In this document: piece by piece, positions 1 to 9,700 of the stretch
How the letters are laid out: every line of letters begins with the position of its first letter
Numbering within the stretch: the first letter of the stretch is position 1
NCBI GenBank assembly: GCA_005223375.1
Contig: RXOD01006177.1
Location: 1 to 11,033, forward strand
Reading direction: 5' to 3'
DNA length: 11,033 bases
Source of the DNA: Amoebophrya sp. AT5.2
Taxonomy: Eukaryota > Sar > Dinophyceae > Syndiniales > Amoebophryaceae
Notes under the pieces: generated by a model
Told to the model about the DNA's origin: nothing
Seen by the model: only the letters and a program-made list of their open reading frames with translations
The model's database searches: none
Position numbers and translations under genes: made by a program

Positions 1-3000
1 CGGCGGAGTTTCTCCGGATCATCGCGGAAAAGCTGGACAAGATGTTCAAGGTCCTGCTGAGCGTGGACACGTCGCTCGGAGGCGGTATATTTATTATTAT
101 TGCATATTATTTAATATATTGCTATATCCTCCTCCTACTTCCTGATACTTCCGCTGCACGTCGTCTTACTGCGTCGCACTTCATTTCAGGTTGGGTGCAC
201 ACGACCTTGGTGAATCCTGACACAGCTCTCGTGACCCCCATCGGCAAAAACGCCTTCACCTTCGCCCAACACATCGCTCGCCTCGCTGATCCGAATGCGA
301 CGAAAGCCGGCAAGCAGGAAGCCAGATTTCTTCTGGCGTGGGGGTTTTTCGTGACGTTGAAGCAGCATCTCTTGGTTCGCCAGAGCCAGGAGAAACTCTT
401 CGTCCACCCGATCGGAATCGGCACCGACGAAGTGAACATCGGGGGTCGAAACGTCGTGCAAGTCCGCTTGCGCCTCCCTTGGAATGGCGGCCACGTCATC
501 ACCCTTCCGCTGCCGCCCATCATTTTACGACGCCACACGCCGAAAATGATTGAGGACGTAATCAAGCAGGACAACTTCATCAACCGGAGCGCGCAGAAGA
601 GGACGGTGGTGAAGAACACGATTGCGCAAGCGGCCGCGTTGGCGAAGATTCAGGAGTTCGTGTCCACAGACCTGATAGTCGGCGACGAGCTTCACCTGGT
701 GGCCTGCATCGATCAGGGATCGAGTCAGCGCCAGTTCTGGCTGTACATGATGCTGGAGGAAGGGAAGCCGGTTTTGGTGGTGTTCGATCCGCCTCACCGC
801 TGCGCCCGCGACAGCATCCTCGTCGCGCAGGAAGTTTTACCAAAAAACTTCGACCGGCTCATCAAACTCAGCACCGCCGCGAAGAAGCTGCACCGCGCAA
901 AACTGGGCGACATCATGACTTACTTCCTCATGGCTCCCGACGAAGCTTTGGTGGAAATCCTGGGGGACAGCCGCGAGGATATCGAGATGGTGATGGGGCT
1001 TTCGATGGACGAGCCGGACTGCCTCGACAAGGTGAGGCGGAAGATGAACTCTCTGCGATCGGACATCGGCACTTTCAGCAGCACCAAGCGGCTTCACAAG
1101 TATTCCGCCGCCGCAGAGTTCGTGATCAAGAACTGGGAACTGCTGGAGGTCTCGACCCGTCTGGTGCTGAAGAAGGAGAAGCCGTCGTACTTCGCGAGCA
1201 ATGTCCGCGTGCAGACCATGCTGGACCCCGACAACGACGACCGCGTGCTGATCATTCGCAACGCTGGCGACATGCATCTGACCGCCGTGGACCGGCAGCG
1301 CACGGCGGAAGTGCTCTGCGATGTCGGTACGGTTCGCCGTTGAATAGTAGGGGAGAGTAGTTAGGCTAAGAGCAAAGCTTTGCTTTCGTATGGTGGCGCG
1401 ATTTTTAGAACTATTGACACAAATACAGGCTTGCAAGATCGCCTCGAAAAGGACTCGGACGAGGAACAGGAAGAAAACGATCCTGGCGCCGGTGGGAACG
1501 ACGAGGAGGAAAACGAAGAAGAAGAAGAAGGCCTGGCCCCGAAAGCCGAGAAGGAGACTCTGCTGCCGCGGGACGACCCCCCTCCGAGCCCCGCGCCGAA
1601 GATCGTGAAGGCGGAGATGGAGGATGGCGCCGATGTCCGCCGCGGATCGCGAGAGAAGCCGCCGTCTACCACGGTCGCCGCGGGTGAAAAGCGCAAACCG
1701 GTGCCGAAAAAAGCCGCCGCTGCTCCGAAAAAAGTGGATCGAAATTTCTTCGTGGTCGCGCATGAGATTTTCAGCAATCCCCACGCCCGCTGTCGCGTCC
1801 TGGTCTTTAACCGCGCGCAGGCTGCTCCGTACTACTTCCACAACGTGCAGGTTGCGGCTTGCTGGAAGTGGCTGAATGCCCACGGAATCTTCTGGACGAT
1901 GCACCCCGTCATGCTGTCGGAAACAGCCAAGTGGTTCAACAAGGAGCTAGATGCCCGCTTCGATCCGGTCCTGCGTGACGTCGATAACGTGCTCGTGGCG
2001 GAGTTGTACGGTGAGTGCTTCCAGGAGGTATGGCGTTTTATTTTTTGATAGGAGACATAGCATCGATTGACGATCAAGAAACGACTATTTTCTGGTATAG
2101 GGTGGTCTTCTTTATTCGTGGCAAAGGAGAGCCATCTTCTCAACGTCGACAGGTCATGCGCCGGCTGCTGCGTACCGCTTCCGTCCGTGTCGCCCAATGG
2201 AGCCGGGTTCTGATTTACGGCATCGAAGACTGCGGCGACATCACGCTGAAGGATTTGGAGAACCAGGTGGAAAAAATGGAGGACAGCAGCCTGGCGAAAT
2301 CCATTCGCCCGGTGTTGGCGAATCCTAGCAAGTACATCGACAGCTCGTCGGGTCTGGCAGTGGGTCTGCGGCCGCCGGAGATGTACAACTACAAACTGGA
2401 TTCAGAGCAGGCCGTCGAGGATGAGGACGGCGTGCGCTTTGAGATTCCGTTGTTTACGTCGCACGGGCACACCTGGATGATCCAGCCGCACATGTATGAG
2501 CTGGTGATGCACAGCCGCGTGAAAAGGATCCTCCGCTCCAGCACCCCGCAGGCGAAGACCTTGGCGGCATTCTTCATGCAGACCGACAACTGCTGCCACG
2601 TGGTCCAGATGGTTCGCCTCATCGCGGAAAACAAGCTCTACCAGGCGCACGAGTACATGTCCAAGCTGCAGGCGGTGAATCCCATCTCGACGCGCGACAT
2701 CGAGCAGAGAGGGGGGCAGCTGTCGAAATCTGCTACAGAGGCGAACCAGGCGGGATCGATCGTCGGGGTACCAGAGTTTTCACTTACAGATTAGTCCTAG
2801 CTGAGTGAGTGTGATGCCCCGGGTAGTGCTGAACGAATCAAAAAGCTAAAAACGTGACCGCATGCTTTATTTCATTCTCTGACCGCAGGACACACCTTCC
2901 TACTTGATCGAGCGGCTCGCTGCGGCGTTTTTTCCGTGGCTGCAGCCGTGCAACGTCGACTCGATGGACACCCACCCGTACAAGAAGGGAATCCGCGACT

Positions 3001-5888
3001 CCTTCAGCCTCCTGGATGGGAAACAGCTCATCGGTGAGGATGGTGGCGATCTGCGCGACGTGTTTCCAAAGGTCGTGGAGGCGTTCTTCCCGCAGGGCAC
3101 GAAGTTTGAAAATGCGACGCCCGGCTTGGTCGACTTCGAGTTGATCGAGGACTGGGTCGCAAACCACGTCGACCCGAGTAAAAACGACTTCGCAGGGAAT
3201 TTGGAGAAACTGAAGGAGTACTTCGCGAAGATTCCGCGCCCGTCCAACGCGAAGATCCACGAGAAAATCCGCAAGATCGTCTTCTGCAATGAGGAAGACC
3301 ACAGGCTCGAAAACGATCGCGTCGAGGGGCTGATGAAGTGGAAAAACAAGTTCTACAGCTTCCCCCTGATTTTCTTCGCGGAGATGCTGGCCTTCGAGCG
3401 GGAATTTTTTTTCACGTCGGAATCTCACATCTTGCGCGAACGCTGGGCGCGGGGCCGGCTCAACTTGCTGCACCTGGCGGGAGTGGGCCAGCGCTACCGC
3501 AAAATGCGCCGCCCTTTCATCGTCGGCCACAGATCCCCGTGCGGCCAGATGCAGGTGTACATCGTGTACATGGAAATCATTCCCCTGCGCATCATTTGCT
3601 GCTACCGATTGAAGGAGGTCACGAGTCCGGAAATGGACCTGGACGAAGCGAGCAAGCGCGAGAGGCTGTACTACCCGCACTTCGACAGCGACGACGAAGA
3701 AAGCGCCGACGTGGTGCAAGCTGACGCCGGGATGGACGTCACGATGGACATGCCGATTGATGCGGAGCCCCCGGCCGAAAACGAGACGCGCAACAGTATT
3801 TTTTTTTCGTCATTGATTTTTGATATTCGCTGAGCTGCTCCCCACGAAAATAGCCGGCGTGAACAAGCAAGTTACACAATCCTTCACAAACCAGGCGACG
3901 TTCGCCGTCTGCTCCGCAAGCGGCGCAACATCGACGACATGCCCACCACTGGCCTCCATGTGTACGAGATGCCGGACACGCCGAATTCGTGGGCGTTTCC
4001 ACTGCCCACGCAGAAGACGGCAAGTGAGTCGCACTTGAAGGGTCTTTTTCTCACTCCAGTGACGTTGGACAACTGCACCATGATCGAGACTGGCTCCCAC
4101 GTCGCCTTGGAGGTGTTTACCATGGCGCGGTACCGCATCCACCCCAACCGCAAGTGTGTGATCGAGGTGAACACCCGGTATGGCCGCCGCACGCCGTTGC
4201 AGGCTGCGGCCATGGAGGGCATGTTGATGTCCGAGGGCTCGTGGATTCACCGGGGAATGCAGTCCACGAAGGGCATGCTGCTGGAGACCGTGACGCGGTT
4301 GGCTCAGGACGAGCCCGCTCGCCTGAAGCAGTTGGACGACTTCGAGTTCACGTTCAACACCGACTGCGACATCGACACCTCTACTTATGCCGGCGGTATG
4401 CGCTACGATCCCGGTGCGGGTCGCTGGTATCGGCATGATCCCACCAGCGAGGGCGACGACGGCGTGGAGTACGACCTCTGGGGCGACAAGATCGTTGACT
4501 ACTTCGCCTGGCGGAGGGGGGAGCGCCAGCCGCAGCCGGGCGCAGCGGGTGGCTCGAGCCTGGGCACGTCTTCTGCTGCGGGACCCTCGTCTGCTGCGTC
4601 GAAAGCCGCTTCGCCTACTGCTGCCCCCGCGTTCAACCCCATGGAGCCAACTGGGACTGGGTTGCCCGCGGGTAAAAAAATCCTCATCCACAGTAAGACG
4701 ACAATGTGCGAGGGCCGCATGAAAGCTCACTCCGTGGAGAATGCGACCGGAACCGGCTTCGTGGATGACGCAAATAAAGTCGAGTGGCGGCCCAAGATCC
4801 TGGACGAGTACGAAACTTACCACCGGATGTCCCTGAACATGGCGCGGCTGAAGGAGTTTCCGGCCGAGACGCTCTCCGCCATGATTCCCGTGCTGTTGCT
4901 GGGGGTCAAGAACGCGGAGACGTACCTCATCAACTGTGGATGGTACACGCAACGCTTTCCCGACACGGCGCCGAAGAACCTCCGCGGAAAGATCACAGTC
5001 GATCTCCGCAAGCACTGCGTGGACGTGATGGAGAAGTTGAAGGATGCGGAGGTGCGTGCACAGCAGGCGGAAAAACGCAAAGTCTTCGTTGCTCCGGCGC
5101 CCAAAGCAAAACCGCCAGCCGCCGACGGAACGAACAAGAAGCTGCCGACGAAGGCGCAAGTGAAGGCGGCGGACAACAAACTCGCGAAGGCTTTGGGGGA
5201 AGTGGTGGAGGAGGATGACAACGACGACAACGCGATCTGCCTCGATAGCAGTCAAGAGGACGGTGGAGCGGATGCGGTCGAAGTGCAGGAGGACTTCGTG
5301 GTGCAGGCTGACGACGAGACCTTTGGGGACCTCGTCGCGCCGGCGCCCCTCGTTGCTGAGCAGCAAAGCGAGGTCGAGGAACTCAAAAACTCGGAGCGGG
5401 GACGAAAGCAGATCGAGAAGGCCAAGTTTGTGCTCCACGACATGCAGGAGGACTTGGCGGCGATGCACGTCGCGGACAAAGGTCGGATCTACAACCTCAA
5501 GTGCAGGCTCTGCAAGCAGCAGCTCACCTTCAACTGCGTCCGCGTCTGGTGTCATACGAGCGGCCCGCGGCTGGAGTTCTGGGGACCGAATGCCAAGCGC
5601 GGAACCGCATCGAAGTTTCGCGGCCTGGGGCCCGCGTGCCACATCGTGCTCCGCAAGGAAAAAACGCAGTGCTTGTGCGGGTACTGGAAAGACGGGCTCT
5701 TGTACAAGGACGAGACGCACACAACGCGGTCCCCGGTCAACCACATGTGGCGCTGCGCGGAGTGGTTTGCGATCATTCGCGCGCGCAAGGAATTCAACTG
5801 CTGCTGCCCCTGCGACAAACTCGACCAAGCCTATCCCTGCTACGGCGCGAAGACCACGTTTGGGCACCTGCGGGCGGAACCGAAGTAA
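1..5888 (+). CDS. Large multi-domain protein of unknown function, six exons, 5' partial
   Basis: Join 1-84, 190-1326, 1429-2027, 2153-2767, 2889-3795, 3895-5888. The first complete codon is at 3, and the stop is TAA 5886-5888. Together the exons give 1777 residues. ATG 42 is possible as a start, but the frame is open to the window edge and reads as a plausible amphipathic helix, so the gene probably begins upstream. Numbering residues from position 3, visible parts are: an N-terminal globular-looking block (about 1-405); a Glu/Asp-rich linker with KRKPVPKK (about 407-510); mixed alpha/beta-like blocks through exons 3-5; an acidic tail to exon 5 (DSDDEES); an exon 6 block ending near 4530; an Ala/Ser/Pro linker (about 4535-4640); another block; Lys/Ala-rich and acidic linkers (about 5060-5340); a helical stretch; and a Cys/His-rich C-terminus (about 5490-5885) with 13 Cys and 5 His. 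The charged linkers and basic patches would suit a nuclear protein, but this is inference. I recognise no family. Each splice junction restores the frame, which supports one gene rather than five. Confidence 0.8.
85..189 (+). other. Intron 1 of the large gene (105 bp, phase 1)
   Basis: The donor is G|GTATAT and the acceptor TTTCAG|GTT. The AT-rich interior contrasts sharply with the GC-rich exons on both sides. Splicing joins GGA GGC G to GT TGG, giving LGGGWVHTT. The length is divisible by three and there is no in-frame stop, so translation could read through it (see findings). Confidence 0.75.
1327..1428 (+). other. Intron 2 of the large gene (102 bp, phase 1)
   Basis: The donor is GTCG|GTACGG and the acceptor AAATACAG|GC. 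Splicing joins the G of one codon to GC, giving CDVG-LQDRLEK. An in-frame TGA at 1341-1343 lies inside the intron, so unspliced RNA would stop there. Confidence 0.8.
2028..2152 (+). other. Intron 3 of the large gene (125 bp, phase 0)
   Basis: The donor is GAG|GTATGG and the acceptor GTCGACAG|GTC. The reading frame shifts between the flanking exons and this junction restores it, giving ECFQE-VMRRLL. A stronger-looking GTGAGT lies at 2011, but I found no well-placed acceptor in the matching phase. The 5' boundary is therefore less certain than for the other introns. Confidence 0.65.
2768..2888 (+). other. Intron 4 of the large gene (121 bp, phase 0)
   Basis: The donor is CGGG|GTACCA and the acceptor CTGACCGCAG|GAC. 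The intron carries a stop at 2792-2794. Splicing joins GSIVG to DTPSYLIERL and corrects the change of frame between exons 4 and 5. Confidence 0.75.
3796..3894 (+). other. Intron 5 of the large gene (99 bp, phase 1)
   Basis: The donor is AACA|GTATTT, followed by a T-rich run, and the acceptor is ACAAACCAG|GC. Splicing forms an AGC codon and joins ETRN-S-DVRRLLRKR. The intron contains an in-frame TGA at 3831-3833. Confidence 0.75.
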
Positions 5889-6553
5889 GCCTGAAGATTT
5901 TTATGGATGGAAAACGAGAAAGAGAGTGAGCAGAAACATAGATACGGACGGGGAAAATCAGTGATTAGTTTTCTATAATCAAGAATGGTGTTACGAAAAT
6001 ATTTCCACCTACGAGCACTGTACAGCGGCGTTTCTTCGTTAAGAAATTTCATCAAAGTTGATCACTCAATCGTGTAAGATAGTACGACTAACGCCCCACC
6101 AACGACCACAACGGGAAAATTTTTAGTTTTTTGTACGTCTACAATTGACAGATGCACGCAAGCACAACACAGCCATTCAAATCAAATAAACGGATCGACA
6201 CGAAAACCGAGGCTCCGCGAAATGAGAAAGTATTTTTTTGGAAAACAGACATGATCACCACACGATGAGGGAAGCACAGAAATGCGAGCAAGGTTTCACA
6301 AAAACGCCAGGGGTCCAGGTTTGAGGCTGCGGCTAGAATGCGCCGACGTAAAAAAGCAACTGCTGTTTGGTTCTACGTTCTGCTCCCCATGCTGATCCGA
6401 AAAATTTCCACGTCGGTGTGGCGATCGTGAGTATTCGTGTACCATTTGCCAATGTGATTCACGGGGGGGTGCGCATCCCAAGCCACGCACATTCATAAAA
6501 ATTCATTCATTATTGCCAATCATGCGTCATCTCTATCTCCATCATTCCCACAG
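5889..6553. other. AT-rich spacer between the large gene and the kinase gene
   Basis: No convincing gene is seen in these 665 bases. An AATAAA hexamer at 6185-6190, about 300 bases after the large gene's stop, could be its polyadenylation signal. A short frame at 6338-6427 starts with ATG and reads a basic then hydrophobic peptide (MRRRKKATAVWFYVLLPMLI). It runs into GTGAGT at 6427, so it could be a first exon of the kinase gene, but its phase does not match the acceptor at 6553. A weaker donor at 6416 (GTGTGG) would match. A pyrimidine-rich stretch and CCCACAG end the spacer; they look like a splice acceptor and could equally serve trans-splicing of a leader. Confidence 0.4.
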
Positions 6554-6773
6554 GTTTCCGCGCCGACACCTCCACCACCACCGGAAGCCATTCCTTGTTT
6601 CGGCGCTGCTTCTTCGGGAGCAACACTTTGGACTCTCGGTAACGAGGGCGTTTCCGGACGCGGTGATACCTTTGAAAAGCAGCAGGCTGTGCGGGTTGTC
6701 TGTGCTAGTATGATAAAGCCTGGCATAAAAATGGAAAACAGTCATAAAAACGGCCTTAACTTACCTTTAATAG
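6554..6773 (+). other. Candidate upstream exon (6554-6638) and intron (6639-6773) of the kinase gene
   Basis: After the acceptor-like CCCACAG the kinase frame is open from 6554. It reads a Pro-rich stretch (VSAPTPPPPPEAIPCFG) and then continues unbroken into the N-terminal exon. A possible phase-1 intron, G|GTAACG ... CTTTAATAG|AA (135 bp, divisible by three), would remove the AT-rich part at 6639-6773, including both candidate start codons at 6710 and 6731. In that model the start codon lies further upstream. If this intron is not used, the segment is 5' untranslated sequence plus the first codons. The sequence alone does not decide between the two. Confidence 0.35.
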
Positions 6774-9700
6774 AAGCTGCTGGATGTCGTGCAGGCGCAG
6801 AGCCAGGAGTGGTGCCAGAACCCGACGTCGAGGCGGTTGATGGGATTCGACACCACCCGACCCGCGAAGGAGACGCCAGTTCAATGACAGCCCACCCCGT
6901 GGCGATCGCAGATTTTTGCAGCACGTCGGAGCAGACGCACCAGAGCGGGAGGCGGAGGAGGAGCTCGAGTAGCAGTCTTCATCAACCTCCCGACGAGGAG
7001 GAGGAGGACGGCGTGGAGGTCGTGCGGCCTCCTTTACATCCGCTTGATGTAGCTGCGGCAGGAAACGCGGTTGCTGATGCTGGGATTCCGATTCGAGATG
7101 GTCAGCTTGAGGACAACATCTTCGACGAAGAAGACGCGTCGCACCCTCGCAAACTGGTTACCGTCACGTTCTCGTGCTCACCTCCTTCGTCGAGGAGAAA
7201 TAGCCATCGTCATGCTGACGAGGACGGGAAGCAAAAATTCCAAGCTCAAGACGAGCAGCAACAAGTCGGAAAAAAAGAGGAACGTGACCTTGATGAGGCA
7301 GCCTCGATCTCTTGCGAGCGCACCTTCGTCCTCGATGAACTCAAAGGCCGTGGCGCTTCCGTATCCTCGAAACAGCTTGTAAGTAAATACAAAGTGAGTA
7401 GGCTGCTCACTGACACGGACTTATGAAGATCACTCTCTGAGAGTGGTGGCGGTCGAGGGCGGAGGCGGTTCCAGCAGGTATGCATCGCTGTCGATATGGG
7501 GACTATCGCACGGCGTCGCGAGTATCGGATATGGGCCACTTCGGAGAGGGGGAAACGTATAGATACCACTATGGGGCAGGGGCTACCCTCGGACTAGAAA
7601 GACAGCGACAGAAGTAGAAACAACGGGCTCCAAAAAATCGCACAGCGCCAAGGGTGGAATTTAAAATTTTTATGTTATTAATTTTTGGAATGTGTTTGTG
7701 TATGTGTAATGTTGAATTGCGCGTCTAGGTCTAGCCCTAGGCTCTAGGTTGCCCCTGCCTTTGCCCTTGCGGTCGGCCTCCAAAGAAGGGGGGCTAAGCT
7801 TCTCCGCGTAGCGCCGATCTATAAAAAAATAGTAGTACTTTCTTAAATCTAAATGCCATTTCATCCGCTTACCAGCTGGCCCGAGGATATTCCGCCGACG
7901 TTTACACTTGCTTTGACCGCTCTCGAAAGCGCTTCGCCATGAAGATCGTGACCGCGAAATCAAAAAGGCAGCTCGCCATCTTTCACGAGGAGGTGCGGCT
8001 ATTGGAGAAGTGCCGGGAGGAACACTGCGGGCACGTGGTGAAAATGTATCGATGGATGGAAAATCTTCCGAAGTTGCAGCTGCTCTTGCTTCTGGAATAC
8101 GCAGACTGCGACCTCGCGGCATACGTCGAGAGATTTCAAAACCCTCTGCACACGGGCGATTCTTCTGACACAGAAGTAGGAGCTTTGCGCACTCGCTCTC
8201 CGCCACGAGGAGAAGTTCGTCGCAGCGGCATGCCGTTCTATCCCACCCTCTTCGACTGTTTCCGGCAGATGCTTTGTGCCGTAGGCGAGATCCACAGGCA
8301 CAAAGTCGTTCACTGCGATATCAAGCCGGCGAACTTTCTCCTCTTTAACGGCAAGACAGTGAAACTCTCGGACTTGGTCTTGGCGAGAAGAATCGGAACC
8401 GAGGACACGCATGTCTCCAGGGATGTGCAGTGTGGCACGCTGCGCTACATGGCGCCAGAGTGCGTGTTTCAGCCCGCGAATCTGCTGTTTTACTGCGGCA
8501 ACGGATCGTCGTCGGGGTCGGGGTCTTCAGGCTCGGGCTCCTCGGAAGGCGAAGGGAATGCGGAAACTGGCCCTGGTGGGGTGGCTGGAGGTGGCGAGGA
8601 GGATGCTGGCTGTGCTCCAGGCACAGCCACAGGCTCATCTAAAAATAATAATAAAGTGGATCTTGTTGAACTTGAAGTTGAACCTGAGGCGAAGCGCATG
8701 AAGATCCTGAACAGTGCGGAACCCGAAGCAAGACTGCATCAGGCGGAGGCAGACGACGCGCAGTTGCAGACCCTCCAGAGGGGCCTAGGAAACCGGCAGC
8801 ATGGTGAAGGTGATCGGCGTCCTCCCCCTCCTGCCAACAAGCTGCGCCGAACTCCCCCCGCCGCTTTCCACGTGCGCCCATCCGCGGACGTGTGGAGCCT
8901 TGGCATCGTACTCTACTCCCTACTCTATCTGCAAGCCCCCTTCGAGGAGCTCGAGATGCTCGCCGGCGGCGCGCGCGGGCTTATGTTCGCTATATCGGAT
9001 CCGCGCGTGGAGATACGGTACCCATCCTTGAGATGGCTGGCCCGGAAGCACGCCCGCGATCTGAGGCTGGAAGAAGATGCAAGTCGCAGTGAAACTGAAA
9101 GCCAAAGCGCCACGAGGAGTAGGGGATCCAAACCACCACCACTCGCCCAGGACATGTTTCGGCATATGGTTGCGGTGGCGCAAAAATGTCTGCAGCGCGT
9201 ACCAGGAGACCGCTGGACTTGTGAGGCGCTGCTGGAAGCTTGGACCCGCATCGCGCTAGATTTCCACTGCCAGTCGCAGCAACGACCGGCAGAGGTGGCG
9301 GTGGACGAAGCAGGGCCCCTGCGACTGGATGCGTATTTGTCTTCGTCGAGTGCGAGTGGCGCAAGCGCTTTGAAAGGCACCGGAGATTCTTGTCCTTCTG
9401 GGGCCCACCAGCACGCCGAGCAGGAGCATGATGAGGAGTGCCAGCCACTGTTAGTGTTAGCGAAAGTAGAAAAAATGCCACGGCCGCCTCTCGCGCAACA
9501 AGCGCCCATCTTCCCGCCTCCACCGCTGAAGCCAGACCCTGAGCCTTCCGGGACGCAGTTCATTCGCTATCGCGAGCAGCAGGGCCACCACGTCGCGGCG
9601 CAAGGAGAGCAAGAGCAAGAAGATTGCGGCTGTCCTACTGGTGAAAAACCATTCGGGGTTGGCGTCAGCCTCGACTTGTTTGACGAGCAAGCAGCGATCG

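Noticed and set aside
837..1904. A 355-codon open frame on the minus strand
   Set aside because: It spans intron 2 and parts of two exons of the large gene and contains Phe/Leu/Arg runs that mirror the acidic + strand codons. Nothing supports it as a gene.
2011..2051. Alternative intron 3 with donor GTGAGT at 2011 and acceptor ATAG at 2051
   Set aside because: The phases can match, but 41 bp is far shorter than the other introns, and the sequence it would leave in the exon (2052-2152) is AT-rich like an intron.
3810..5867. A 685-codon open frame on the minus strand
   Set aside because: It lies opposite exon 6 and intron 5 of the large gene, is rich in Arg, Leu, Val and His without domain-like patterns, and fits the shadow that GC-rich codons cast on the opposite strand. 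The + strand reading has matching splice sites and better protein character.
6513..6713. A 66-codon + frame rich in His and Arg
   Set aside because: It has no ATG at its start, overlaps the candidate acceptor, and is out of frame with the kinase. The frame that continues into the kinase exon is preferred.
7473..7617. A possible extra exon inside the long kinase intron, with GHFGEGE resembling a glycine loop
   Set aside because: The true loop LARGYSADVY is in frame with the catalytic Lys at 7942. The second motif has no Val-x-Lys follow-up and meets a stop soon after.
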